From assembly GCF_036785885.1 (NCBI RefSeq), contig NC_092324.1, forward strand, positions 25,223,001-25,287,000: DNA of 64,000 nucleotides, given 5' to 3'. This document shows, piece after piece, positions 49,246-60,670 of this stretch. The DNA comes from Coffea arabica. Lineage: Eukaryota; Streptophyta; Magnoliopsida; Gentianales; Rubiaceae. The notes below the pieces were generated by a model. That model saw nothing but the letters and a program-made list of their open reading frames with translations. It did no database searches and had not been told where the DNA came from. The translations under genes were made by a program, and so were the position numbers. Each line of letters begins with the position of its first letter. The first letter of the stretch is position 1.

Positions 49246-50650
49246 ATGGCAGCCCTTCAGCCGTTGGCTGCGGGGCAAGAACTATCTCCTACAACAAAAA
49301 AATCTTTCTCTCAGCTCTTCTCACAGCCGGCGAAATCTCCAATCCAGATTCGGCAGGCGTCTGTTTACAAGGGTGAAGCTGCGGTTGTTTTTTCCAGAGT
49401 AGATGCGGACAGACTTGCGGCGCCATTTAGATGGACTTTGGTTGGTAAATTTTCTCACGGACGACCTTCTTTGGAAGATACTCGAAAGTTTTTTGCTTCT
49501 TTAAACCTGAAAGACCAAGTCTCCATTGGATTGTTGGATTATAGGCATGCTCTCATTAAGTGCACCGCTGAAGTAGATTTTAACAGAATTTGGACGAGAG
49601 GAATTTGGCAATTGGGCAAATATCCAATGCGTGTGTTTCGACGGACCAGAGAATTTCATGTGCATACGTATAGGGAGTCATCTCTAGTACCGGTTTGGAT
49701 AGTTCTTCCGTCTCTGCCTATTCATTATTCTGATAAACACTCTTTGTTTTCCATACTGTCTCCAGTAGGAAGACCATTGTTCCTAGATTCGGCAACGGCT
49801 GCTGGGACGCGTCCTAGTGTGGCCAGGGAGTGCGTGGAGATTGATGTAGCGAAGCTTGTCGTGCCAAGGGTCTGGGTTGCTGTCAAAGATGAATCTGGTT
49901 TCTGGCAACGTATTGTGCCAGAGAACATCCCTCCGTATTGTTCATTTTGCTCGCGATTAGGACATTCTCATGAGGAGTGCAAGAAGAATTTGAATAAGGT
50001 TGGGTCTCGGCATCAGCTTAAACAACCCATGAAGATGCAGCAAGGTCCACAGTTAGATGGAAATCCGGTGGTTAATCTTCAACCTGCAAGTAACCCAGCT
50101 GCTAACGCGAACGAAACAGCGGTGACTGTGGCTGCTTCTCACAAAGCGCGAATTACTGCTACGGTGGACGAAGGAGAAAATCTACCAGGTGTAACGGAGA
50201 AAGTCGCTGGGTCTGCTTTGCAAGTCGAGGAAGGGGAGATAATTGTTCAGCAAGATTGCGTTATTGATGATGATCACGCTGCTGTAGTGGGAGAAGTAAC
50301 CCAAACTAAAACCTCTGATGTAAATGGATACATGGATACTAGTAATGGGAAGGATGCGGCATTGCATGGGGAACATGGAGTAATGGGAAACCAGCTGGAG
50401 GAGCACCATGGTCTTCAAAGTGAAGGGACCCAGCTTCTAATGGAGAAGTCTTTGAGCACCGAACATGAGCAGCTGGCCGACATCAATGCTTTAAGCATTG
50501 AACATGAGAATCTGGCCGACAACAATGCTAGCGTTGCATGAGCAGCTGGCCGACAACAATGCTTTGGAGAATCTCTATGCTGAATTGCGTTGGGTTGAGG
50601 ATGCAGCTTCCACACAACATGGGGTAGATGTATTTAACTTGCCTATTATT
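49246..50650 (+). pseudogene. LINE ORF1, 5' part (RNA-binding protein)
   Basis: The first frame gives 431 residues to 50541. Residues about 55-200 match the DUF4283 domain of plant LINE ORF1 proteins (LVGKFSHGRPSLEDTRKFF, YPMRVFRRTREFHVH, VPVWIVLPSLPIHY). A CCHC zinc knuckle C-x2-C-x4-H-x4-C is at 232-245 (CSFCSRLGHSHEEC). The rest is acidic and low-complexity. Near the end a repeated phrase EHEQLADIN / EHENLADNN appears. A frame change close to 50536 then moves the coding sense into the next frame, which runs open to the CACTA edge at 50650. The protein would bind LINE RNA. It cannot be made whole because of the shift and the 9.8-kb insertion. Confidence 0.85.
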
Positions 50651-51840
50651 CACTACAAGAAATTTGGTCTGGTGTGACAACAGAAAAAGTTGTCACTCAA
50701 ATGGGCCCTATAGTGACTACTTACAATGTTATCACAATGTGGTTACCGGTTCAAAGTTATTGACAAAAATTAGCCATCACTGTCTAAAGTAATTGTTCCT
50801 AACTCACTTTTATTAATTCTACTATGCCACCCTAAATTTTTCAATATTGCCCTATATATTGTAAATAAATTTTATTAATTCTATTATGGCACCCTATCTT
50901 TTATATTTTAGCCCCGTATGTGGTAAACTAATTTCATTAACTCTACTATGACACCTTATCTTTTGCAATTTAGCCTTATGTGTAATAAACCAATTTCATT
51001 AATTCTATTATGGCATCCTATCATTTACAATTTAGCCTATATTTTTCATTAGTAAAATGGGGAAGGTATTGTAATAAAAATGTATACATATTTTATAATT
51101 GTTCCAAACTTAGTTAGTAACTTGTTATGAAGGTAAAACAATATCATGGACTCCCTATCTAGTTCTTCTCTTAGCAACACATGAAAAATTAGTGATCGGG
51201 AAATTACTTGTGTGACGACCTAAGAAAATGTTGTCACTAAAATGGTCCATATATTGACAACTTTCAACATCGTCACTGTCGCTCAACCGATTCAGAGGTA
51301 GTGACAACAATTAGTTGTCACTGTCTAAAGTACTTGTTCCCAGATCATTTTCATTAATTTTATTATGCCACCCTAACTTTTGCAATTTAGCCCCAAATGT
51401 AATAAAAAAATTTCATGAATTCTATTATGACACCATAACTTTTGTAATTTAGCCCCATATGCAGCACGCTAATTTCTTTAATTCTACTATTACACCCTAA
51501 CTTTTGCAATTTTGCCCCATATGTAGTATACCAATTTCTTTAACTCTACCATTACACCATAACTTTTGCAATTAAGCCCTATATCTAATTCACCAATTTC
51601 ATTAAATCAACTATGGCACTCTAACTTTTACAATTTAGCCCTATATGTAATACACAAATTTCATTATTTGTACTATGGCACCCTATGGTGTTGCAATTTA
51701 GTGATATTTTTTTATTAGCAAACTATATAAGGTATCTTAATAAACTATATATGTATGCATATTTTATAATTTTCCCAAAATTAGGTAATAATTTGTTATA
51801 AATGTAAAAAAAATTCATACATTCCCCATTTATCCAAATG
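50651..51840. repeat. left subterminal region: GTGACAAC motifs and a 0.55-kb duplication
   Basis: Motifs gtgacaac, gttgtcac, gtgacgac and gtcgtcac cluster at 50671-50780 and again at 51214-51330. Everything from about 50665 to 51210 is repeated in diverged form from 51212 to about 51840, including a series of about 61-bp units of the type attctattatggcaccct + ttttgcaatttagcccc (starts near 50815, 50876, 50937, 50998 and 51354-51660). Confidence 0.8.
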
Positions 51841-52460
51841 ACAACATGGTGGAAAATTAATAATTTGGATAATCTAAAAATAGAGGTTGTCAATAGTAGA
51901 ATTTAACAATAAACTTAACACGAAATTAAGTCTAATCCTAACATTTGCATGATCAAAAGGTTGTTATTAATTATAGAAGCCATATTTATCATTTATGAAT
52001 TGGTATATATACCAAATAAATAGATTTAGCATTTCGTACATGTATTTGCAAACTATTTTGATTGTTCAATCAACTAATTCAATTGTCAGGTCTTGTGAGA
52101 CTGCAAGTCATACATAATTGATAACACCACAAAATGAGTACCAAAAAGATTTTAATTAAAAGAGTGCTTATTTTTTTTGAATTGTAAACATATTTCTAAA
52201 AACATTTTTATTTTTTGAACTATTTTATTGTATAATAAATTAGAAAAAGTCCTATATTAGTTAAAATTGGTAAAAAAAATCTGCCCAAACACACTAAATT
52301 GTCATATTCTATTATTTTAGCACAACCCGAGAGTAAAAAAATAATAAAACTCAAAACAATAGAAAAACTTAATTACATAATGATGAGAAAAAGAAAAAAG
52401 AGAGAGATTGGTGAAAGGACAAAGAAAGCGTGCACTTCTCAACATATATAGAATAAGAGC

Positions 52461-53338
52461 GAGTGGGGGGTTTTGGTGTAAGGCTCTTTTTCGTCGACCT
52501 TGAGGCTCATTTTGTTTCGTCGGCCCTCGTGGTACTCACGTGCCACATTTTAAGACCTGGTTCTGCTGAGTCATTCTACTTAACGGACAGCTGTACAAAT
52601 TTACCGCTCTTTTTTTTTTTTTTCTCCGCTGCACTCCATTTCCGCTCTCCACTCCACTGCAGCTCTGCTCCGCTGCGGTTGTACTATTTCTGCTGAGTCA
52701 TGTGTTTTTTTTTTTTTTTTGTACTCGATGGAGCTGGACAATTAATGGACTTTTTCTTTCAGCTAGAGCCATTCTTTCCTCTTCAACATTGATAGTTTCC
52801 TCCGTCGTTAAGCCAAAATGGTTTCCGTCGTTCCCTCTTTTTTTTTTTTCCTTTTCGTTTTGCTGTGGATGGAATTTTTGCGGTTTGGTGGTATAGAGGT
52901 ATCTTCCGCGAGGCGCTTTCTTTTTTTGTTTGTCCTTCTAAAGGTATTGCCTCCATTGTTTTCTTTTTTTATGGATTTTTTGTGCTATTTTTCCCGGTTG
53001 TTTCTTCATCGATTTTAAGCTGGAATGGTTGTGGTTTGGTAGTACTCCCGCCATTTGCTCTTTTTTAACCTTTGCTGCGGCTGGAATTCTTGCGGGTTGG
53101 TAGCATAGAAGTATCTTCCACCAGTTGCTTTTGTTCGGCTTTTTTAAGGTATTGCCTCTGTTGTTCTCTTTTATGGTTTTTGTTTTTTTTTTGTGTTATT
53201 TTCCCAGCTGTTTTTTACCTTCTGGGGTTCCATAAACAAGAAAGAAGAGGAGGCGTTTCTTACTGTTTTTTTTAATTCTTGTTGTAATTGTTTGTTTTTT
53301 TTTTGTGTTATTTTCCCAACTGTTTTTTACCTTCTGGG
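52461..53338. other. T-rich internal segment of the CACTA with partial duplications
   Basis: Words such as gtattgcctcc / gtattgcctct (52946, 53148) and a 45-bp block tttttgtgttattttcccag + ctgttttttaccttctggg (about 53186 and 53296) recur. Short open frames here are driven by T-runs (F-rich) and are not called as genes. It may be a captured promoter or leader of a host gene. Confidence 0.4.
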
Positions 53339-54095
53339 TAGAGGTGGCAAAATGGGCGGGATGGGCGGGATTTGCTTGGGTTTAAGATGGAACCGAGTCA
53401 TATGGATTTGGGTCCAACTTTACCCATATATGTTTTGGGACTAACTTGGGCGGGATCACGTTGGGATGGGTTTAGATTGATCCCGCCCAATACCCAAATC
53501 TATTTTCTACATATTTTTTTCCTTTAATTTATTTTTTATTTTTTTAATATAATTTTAATATTTTTGATTTATTAAATTTCTTTTAGTTTTATTAAATAAA
53601 CATGCAAGTGCTTTATACTCAGGATTATCACCAAAAATTGGATTAACAAATAAAGGAAAACATAGATATACAATCATGACTATAAAAATTGTTAAAAATA
53701 ATTTTTGAACCTAAGACTCCGTTTGGATTGGCTATTTTTTCAAAAAATAAGTTTTTCAAATACAATGTTACAGTGATATACAATAACTCAAAAAACATCC
53801 CATCCATATTAGTATATCAAATATTTCAAAAAAATTTTATAGTAAAAATTTTTCATATACACTACTACAATAAAATATTTCAAAAACAACCCCCAAAAAT
53901 AGTTAATCCAAACGGAGCCCTTGCTATTTGAGCCCAATGGGTACCCAAGTATTTTCCAAAATTTCCCATCAATTAATGGGTACAATTGGGATTTGTCCCA
54001 TTTTAAACCCAATATCAAATTCCAATACCCATCCCGCCCAAAGTCTCAATGGGCATGGGTAACCCATTGGGACTTGGGACAAATTGCCACCTCTA
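53339..54095. mobile_element. hAT-type element, 757 bp, TSD cttctggg, nested in the CACTA
   Basis: The left end is tagaggtggcaaaatggg and the reversed right end tagaggtggcaatttgtccc. The 8-bp duplication cttctggg is at 53331-53338 and 54096-54103. The element is rich in gggcggga and tgggtacccaa words and has no transposase. It carries another small TIR element at about 53715-53920. Confidence 0.88.
53715..53920. mobile_element. small TIR element (MITE) inside the hAT element
   Basis: Left end gactccgtttggattggcta and reversed right end gggctccgtttggattaact are near-identical inverted repeats about 206 bp apart. I could not settle a target duplication. The AT-rich centre is non-coding. Confidence 0.6.
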
Positions 54096-54424
54096 CTTCT
54101 GGGGTTCCATAAACAAGAAAGAAGAGGAAACTAACAGTAACCTTCAATTAATTCTGCATTTTATTAGTATAGATCTGTGGTCCTTTCGATTTCTGGACTC
54201 TTTTTTTTCGTTTGAGAAAGAGCTGCTAACAGTGAAGCATCTTATGTCCTTTAAAGTACTGCCTTCATTATTTTGTTATTTTCCTTCATTTTTTTTTATT
54301 TTCCTTCATGTTTGAAAGAGCCTCCATGTTTGAATATAGCTATAAAAGCTTCGTTTTCTCTTATCACTATTTCACATCTGCCTAGCAAGTGTTTGATAAT
54401 TGTTCTGTGTCAGGGTTTACTTCC

Positions 54425-54786
54425 ATGGCAGGAAAAGCTGCAGTGAAATCTGTGGTGAAGTCAGTTGGCGAGAGAGAGGGGAGGAAGGTTCGATCCACTA
54501 AACTTGAAAAGGTTCGATCCTCTACCGAAATTTTTCTGGCTGCTTTTCAAGTTTATTATTGCTAATTAATTGGATTACTGGAATGGACAGGTTGTTGCAG
54601 TTAAGCAATTGGATAGAAATGGGCTTTAGGGTAACCGGAAAATTTTGTTTGAGGTTCTTATGTTCAGTCTTTTATATCACTCTAACCTTGTAAATTTAAT
54701 TGGTTACTGTGCTAATAGGGACCAGAGGCTACTTGTCTATTAGTTCATGATGCCCTTGGGATCATTGGAAGATCATCTTCATGGTA
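54425..54786 (+). pseudogene. fragment of an RLCK-VII (PBS1/PBL-like) protein kinase
   Basis: From 54591 one frame reads VVAVKQLDRNGL, a stop, [37 protein letters not shown], a stop, and PLGSLEDHLH. This is kinase subdomains II-V of the receptor-like cytoplasmic kinase VII family, with the ATP-binding lysine in AVK. Two nonsense codons (54627, 54750) break an otherwise unshifted frame. It is bounded by an acceptor-like acag| at 54590 and a donor-like |gtatca at 54787, so it looks like one exon with intron sequence kept. The ATG-led stretch at 54425 (MAGKAAVKSVVKSVGERE) may be a first exon but I do not recognise it. The fragment lacks the catalytic loop and activation segment. Confidence 0.75.
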
Positions 54787-55182
54787 TCATTTCAGGCATT
54801 CTTGTTCATTATCTTGTCAATTATTTGCGGTTTAGTTATTGCATGTTCATCAAGAAGTCCATTCCATTTTTATGTTGAATTTACATGTTTACTGAAATTT
54901 ACAAACTGCATAAACTTTCTTAAGGAAGGCATGATGACTGTGTAAGTTTTGTTAGAAAGTTAATTGGGTTTTTTATACTTAAACTAACTTTTATGTTGAA
55001 GAGTCCAAATTTTCTAAAGAACTAAAAAATATATAAACAGTCCTATTCGCTTAGGCATGATGTAATTCTAGAAGTAAAAGTTTGAAAGATTACCTTTCTT
55101 TATTGCAAGTAATTATGCTATGCCTGGTTTCAGTCAGTTTGAATATAAATTCTGTGTTGGGTTTCATTTTTGCTTGATGAAG

Positions 55183-55461
55183 GTGTCTAAGCTGCTGGAA
55201 TCAGAGAAGTTGATACTGAAGGATCTTAATCATGAATTTGAAGAAAAATTAATTCTCTGAGTCATTAAAAAAATAGTTATTAGGTTTTCAAGATCAGGTT
55301 GTAGCAACTTTTTATTTTTTGAAGCATATATGTCTACATAATCTACAAGGAACATATGGATAAGTGGGAGAAGGAGATTCAAGAACTACGGTTGCTTGGT
55401 GCATCAAATGAGAAGGCTAATGCTGGATATCTACTTCAGAATGTTCCTGATCAATCTTGGA
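55183..55461 (+). pseudogene. two exon-like pieces of an unidentified coiled-coil gene
   Basis: A piece at 55183-55260 reads VSKLLESEKLILKDLNHEFE and ends at a stop. A second at 55349-55451 reads EHMDKWEKEIQELRLLGASN and on to VPDQSWR. It is preceded by acaag| and followed by the good donor gag|gtaaat at 55452. Both are charged and helical. They look like exons of one captured gene, but I do not know the family. Confidence 0.4.
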
Positions 55462-55977
55462 GGTAAATTCTGGCATCACTTTGTCTATAAAAAGGAACAC
55501 ATTAATTGGATGAAATTAATAGCTTCTTATTAACATTGGCATCTTTTGAGCTGCAAAATTGTAATTAAGAACTTAGAAAAAGTGTTTGAGGTTGTTGGCT
55601 GCAACATGATGATCTTGACATCAATATACAGAAGAATGTGGCAGTATCTTCTTGTTGTTTTTCTCTTTTTAACAGATATAGCTGATACCAATATCAAATG
55701 ATGTATTCGGACTTGTGGGATTGACGAATCCGTAAAGGATGAAAGTTTTACAAATTAGCTTTGCCATCTTCTGTTTAACATGATACAATACCAATCACCA
55801 CTATTCAAAACACCAAACTCTCCATTCACCATTCAAAACACCAATCACCACTATTCTAAATATATGGAGACCACAACATATAAAAGCAGATTTTTGACCA
55901 TTTAGAAAAAGCTTATATCAGTTGCTTCTGGTGTATCATCTGGACTGACTGCCTGTATCTTGTGTAAATGTTTATCC

Positions 55978-56178
55978 AGAACTTGTGAAATTTGTGGTGC
56001 CCCTGCGATGAACATTGCTGGAGAACAAGCAATTGAGGTGAACAATGGCACTGGTAGAGCTACTGCAGCTTCAACAGCACCTATGGTCTTCTCCGACACC
56101 CGAAGTTACTGCCATGGTCGTCGTGTCATGAATTTTCTTCTTGGGTGCATGGTTTTTGCCTTTATTTTTTCACTTTAA
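55978..56178 (+). pseudogene. C-terminal fragment of a RING-variant zinc-finger membrane protein
   Basis: The frame has RTCEICGAPAMNIAGEQ, then a short A/T/S-rich linker and SDTRSYCHGRRVMNFLLGCM followed by VFAFIFSL and a stop at 56176-56178. In plants the block CEICG..A.NVAGEQ .. HGRR..NFLLACMVFAF is the end of a RING-CH (RINGv) family of membrane E3-like proteins. The last hydrophobic stretch would be a transmembrane segment. The RING core itself is missing and the normal C-terminal tail is cut by an early stop. The family call is from memory of the motif. Confidence 0.6.
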
Positions 56179-56966
56179 AATACTGCCATGAATCCAGAAG
56201 AGGAGCAGCATCTGGATCAGAGCACAAGGAGATCTTCGCATGTGTGTAATAGGAATAGGCAGTATAGTTTGCAACAATAGAAGATTTTAAATTGTTCGCT
56301 ACTGGAATTTTATTTATAGTGTGTAAATTATGCCGAGGACTCAGTACCATTTCTTGCTAATTGTTAGATTATATGCGAGAGATGAAATGATTTGAGGTGT
56401 TGTCCTGGTGATTGATGACTTCTTCCTCATTTGGCCACGCACTCCCTGGTGGTATGGTAGCCTACCTTTTTTTTTTGGTCAAATGTCAATGTGGTAGTAA
56501 CCTCTTATCTTACTTTTGCCTTTTCAGATGTCGTGTTTATCTTTAGTTGATTTTTTTAATGTATAAAAGCGATTACAACATTACTATTCAATACAGAAAA
56601 AAGACCTGCCATGCATATTCATACTGATATACAAAAAAAAAATTTGCGTGCCATGCTGGATAAAAGAAGAATGCACCAAAATTTAATCACTTCCTTAATC
56701 CGTACATTTGGCAGGGCATATTGTATTTAGGTACCTACGCGCATCGCGCGTTTTATACCTCCTAGTTGCATCTAAATAAGGAAAAGGGGTGCTTTTTATA
56801 TGTACGGAACTAAGAGCGGCAAACTAAAAATTTCAAGTGGCATGGCTGGCTGAAGGGACTTTAGGGAAACGACACCGTTTGACTCTATGTACTAATAATT
56901 TAGCCAAAATTTTAAGACATCTAAAATGCAGTATACCAATTCACAAACCTTTCACCCCCATCAGAA

Positions 56967-57638
56967 ATGGCTTCCGCCGCTGCTCTTCCTGTAGTTACCG
57001 TTATCCCTCTTGAGAATGAAATGGAGGCCGACGCCAACTCCCTCCTTCTACCTGACGTCATGAAAGCCCCAATCCGGCCCGATATCCTCCAAGACGTTTA
57101 TCGCGACATCTCCAAGAACTCTCGCCAACCCTACGCCGTCTCTAGGTCCGCTGGCCACCAGACCTTCGCCGAGTCATGGGGTACTGGTCATGCTGTTTCC
57201 CGTATCTCTGGTGTTCCTGGCGACGGCACTCACCGTGTCGACAAGGGTGCCTATGGCAACATATGCCGCAGCGGCCGCATGTTTGCTCTGACCAAGATTT
57301 GGCGCCGTTGGCACCGCAAGGTCCCAGTCAACAAGAAACGGTATGCCGTGGTTTCTGCCATCGCCCTCTCTGCAGTGCCTTCCCTTGTCATGGCCCGTGA
57401 CCACAGCATTGAGTCTGTCCTGCAAATCCCCTGTGTGATCTCCGATTCTGCTGAGGCCATGGAGAAAACCTCCAACGCTATCAGTCTTCTCAAGAAAATT
57501 GGGGCTTACCCTGATGCTGAGAAGGCTAAGGACAGCCAGGGTATCTGCCCAGGAAAGGGTAAGATGTGTAACTGCCGCTACATCTGCAGGAAAGGTCCTC
57601 TGGTTGTGTATGGTACTGAAGGGGCTAAGCTTTGTTAA
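56967..57638 (+). pseudogene. RPL4: truncated, decayed copy of 60S ribosomal protein L4 (uL4)
   Basis: A 223-codon frame starts at the natural ATG and follows plant RPL4: [13 protein letters not shown] near residue 28, [55 protein letters not shown], and [20 protein letters not shown]. Plant RPL4 is about 405 residues, so the C-terminal 45% is absent. The match ends at EGAKL and non-homologous sequence follows. Several invariant residues are changed in the way C-to-T decay produces: CNCRYIC where R is expected, FALTKIW where P is expected. About 300 bp upstream also look like a gene leader. It is intronless over this span. The native protein builds the 60S subunit; this copy lacks the conserved exit-tunnel R-rich residues and cannot replace it. 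Confidence 0.85.
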
Positions 57639-59091
57639 ACTGCCGATAGCTTTGTTAACCTAGCTTTGTTGCATTTTTTTCCAATTCGGCAGGAACTTCT
57701 CACCCATAGAGGTAACTTTCCTTTTCTTTTTAGATCCAGCACCTTACACTATCGGAGTGCAACTAGCAGATTTTGAAGTCTTTTAGTTATTAAGTTATTG
57801 TAGATTACATATTCTAATCGCTATAAGGTTTTTACAGTAGTAACTTTGAGATTTTGGGCAGAATTGCACTAAAACTGCATTTACACAAAGAGGCAACCAT
57901 GTATAATCAGCTTTCATTAATTTCTTGGCTGGTATGATACCAAAGATAAATACATTTTAGTCCCCTGTTTTTATTTTGTAAATTTTGTTGGAGATTTGAC
58001 ATTCAATCATTTGTTCATTTGTTTTCAAGGACTAGAGACAATTTTGTGATGGTAATGGTGCTGAAAATTGGAAAATACTATAAAATAATTTTGACTTTTC
58101 AAAGTTTGTGTTCCTTTAATATATCTAGTCTTGCTTTCATTAGTTGGCCAACTTAGCCATTTTTTGTTTCCTTTTTGATGTTAAAAGCAGAGAATTAGTT
58201 GCTTGTTTATTGAACAAAGGAGAAGGAATTTGATGTCAAAGGAAAATTAGATTGTAATATCAATCTCACAAGTTCAATGAAATTTAGTCCATATGACAAA
58301 ATAGGGGCCGTTGGGAACTTGTCTGGCATGAGTTAATGTTGGTAAGGAAAGCCACATGCAATGGCCTGCTGTATCTATGAGTACAGATTGTGATAGCTGA
58401 AACTATCTTCATAAGTTGTTGTTCGTTAGCAGACATTTATGACAAGCAACCTTCATTATTTAGATAGTCTGGATTGATTTGAGAAGTGCAAAATTCTAAT
58501 TACACCCATGTAAGTACGGAATATCTATCAATGTACTCACCAAAGTTTGGAATTTTAATTTGGCCCTACAAATTTCAAACATACTGTGGCTTGATTTGAG
58601 AAATGACAAATCCAATTGAAGACATATAAGTATGAGATGTTTGTCCTTATCCTTATAAAAAAAAAGGAATTCGTAATTTGGCCCTGCAAAATACAGTATT
58701 GTGTCAGCATTGCCCTTCATACATTTATCTATGATTTCATACAGTTTTGTGTCATATATACTCATCATTTCAATTTTTCCCGCACTGCAGTGTTAAATTA
58801 GCGCATTATAATTAAATAGAAGAGCCTATATTGAACAATTCTGACATTGTCTTAATGAAGACAACGTTGAATCTAGATGGTTAGATCAGAAAATTTTGAT
58901 CAAAACAATTTGCAAATTTTTGCAAAGTAATCTCAATCCATTGATAAACAATGTCAAAACCTTGACAAGAATGAGCTTTTTATCTGCAAAATGGACAGCC
59001 CTTTTATATTATATTTGCAGATTCTAAATGAATTCTAAAAATATGTAATCGTAACGGTTTGGCTTAATTAACTATTCTAGTTTCCTAATCC

Positions 59092-59280
59092 ATCTTCTTG
59101 CAAAATGAGGCTCTGAATGGAGGTGGTACACTATTTGTGAACAAGCATCCAGACCTTGAAGTTAGAGTTGTTCATGGTAACACATTAACAGCGGCTGTGA
59201 CTCTCAATGACATTTTCCAGTTTACTATGAGAACTTATAATTTGCCTGGATGCAATGAGTTTGGGGTGCGGATTCAATAG
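59092..59280 (+). pseudogene. CER3: short fragment of a CER3/WAX2-like wax-synthesis gene
   Basis: The frame reads [20 protein letters not shown] and [18 protein letters not shown], which I recognise from the C-terminal domain of plant CER3/WAX2 proteins (alkane-forming complex in the ER). After about 38 residues the match stops and the frame runs another 22 codons into unrelated sequence, ending at 59278-59280. It is a single exon-sized piece captured in the CACTA. Confidence 0.6.
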
Positions 59281-60059
59281 AAAATTTACTAAGTTGGTGG
59301 GGTCATTTTCTTATTTATAGAAGCCACTCTTTAAGCTTAATTTGTCAATTATATCAAGTTAATTTTGGTTGAAATAACCCTTAATAGTAGAATTGAAACA
59401 AACTTGACTTTATTGATCTCTAACAAGGTACTTTGGGCAGATTTTATCTATATTCTAATTCGTATGTTTTGGTTGAAACTCTTGTTTGACTGATTCTTTT
59501 ATCTCTTATCATATTGACTTAATTGGATTTTTGTTCAGTATGACTATTCATTCAAATTCAATAGTGTATGCTTGTAATGGCATTTTTTTGACTGAAATCG
59601 ATTCTAATGGGTATGATACTTTTCTTTCAATGCAGTACAATGCTATTAAATGCTCTTGAGGAGATGAAAAAGGTTGGCTTTTGGATATGCTCATGAAGAT
59701 GACTTCAGTTTGACACAAATTGCTGCTTTAGTCTATGTTTTTGCTTGGAAAGAGTACTTTGTTTTCTTGGATGCGTAATGGCTGTTACTAGTTGAACTGA
59801 TGTGGACTTAGTACTCTATTGTTTGGATGGATAATGGCTGTTAGTACTTGAACTAATGTGGGCTTTGGAACCCATTTTGGTTAATGTGTGTTTTGATGAA
59901 TTTAGAGATGTTTATAACAATATATATATGAGGGTTCATTGTACATTAATTACTATCGTTTTTTGCATTAGTCGAGCCACAATTTTCTGCTATGGTTGTG
60001 GAAAATGCAACAGAAGTAGGCTTTTTATGGCAAATTTCAAACATTGTAAACAAAGTTCA

Positions 60060-60457
60060 GTGACTACATCAGGGAAGGTTGTCACTAGCTACAAGTTCAA
60101 CCAATGACAACAATTCTTGTCACTAATAAACAGGATTATAAGTGACATGTAAAAGTCATCATTGTAGAGATGAAATTTGTGACGACTTTTACATTATCTA
60201 TGACAAAAATACAGGTGAAGCAATGACAAGAAAAGTCGTCACAAAATAGTTTTAGTTAGTGACGAGTTTTTCTTTGTCATGGAATAATATGATTCTGTGA
60301 CGACTTGTTTAAAGTTGTCACATGGACTCATTTGTGACATAGAATCTGTGACAACCACGTGACAACGGAAAAAGTCGTCACTGTCTCTTATAATGACAAC
60401 TTTTTGATTTTTAATGATGACATTTGGTTGTCACAAAAGCCTGATTTTCTTGTAGTG
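60060..60457. repeat. right subterminal repeats of the CACTA element
   Basis: More than ten copies of gtgac(a/g)ac, tgtcac and gtcgtcac in both orientations lie between 60060 and 60440, e.g. gtgacgacttttac (60180), agtcgtcacaaaa (60233), gtgacgacttgttt (60298), agtcgtcactg (60373). In CACTA elements such motifs bind the element's own TNPA-like protein. Confidence 0.8.
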
Positions 60458-60460
60458 ATT

Positions 60461-60670
60461 GTAGGAAATTTGTCTCCACGAATGGGCGTCCCACAAGAAA
60501 AGATGCTGGAATCATCAATGCACGCTCTAAACATTGATCAATCAGAGGTGACTGACAGTGATTTCCGACAAACGTGGAGGAAGGGTGTGCGGGCTTGTTT
60601 CCCATCTGACAGACAGTTACGGTCAGAGACATCATCCAAAAACTCATTCCAGGTTCTTTCTCATGATTAA
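60461..60670 (+). pseudogene. LINE ORF1, 3' part beyond the CACTA
   Basis: This begins right after the att duplication and continues the post-shift frame of ORF1 to a stop at 60668-60670 (NLSPRMGVPQEKMLESSMHA near its start). The sequence is polar and low-complexity like the end of other LINE ORF1 proteins. Confidence 0.75.

Larger units (their letters stand above)
50651..60457. mobile_element. CACTA (En/Spm) transposon with captured plant gene pieces, TSD att
   Basis: It starts CACTACAAGAAA and ends in its reverse complement (TTTCTTGTAGTG at 60446-60457). The 3-bp duplication att is at 50648-50650 and 60458-60460. Removing the element and one att restores one open frame of LINE ORF1 across the site, which proves the ends. 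Both ends carry the subterminal repeats usual in CACTA. No TNPA/TNPD-like transposase is visible, so it is non-autonomous at 9807 bp. The centre holds fragments of an RLCK-VII kinase, a RING-variant protein, RPL4, a CER3-like gene and an unidentified exon, plus a nested hAT element. Non-coding AT-rich stretches fill 51841-52460, 57640-59090 and 59280-60050. Confidence 0.93.

Noticed and set aside
49725..50615. Minus-strand open frames over the LINE ORF1
   Set aside because: They are shadows of the ORF1 coding frame with no recognisable domain.
57174..57493. Other open frames overlapping the RPL4 copy
   Set aside because: They are shadows on other frames of the RPL4-derived sequence.
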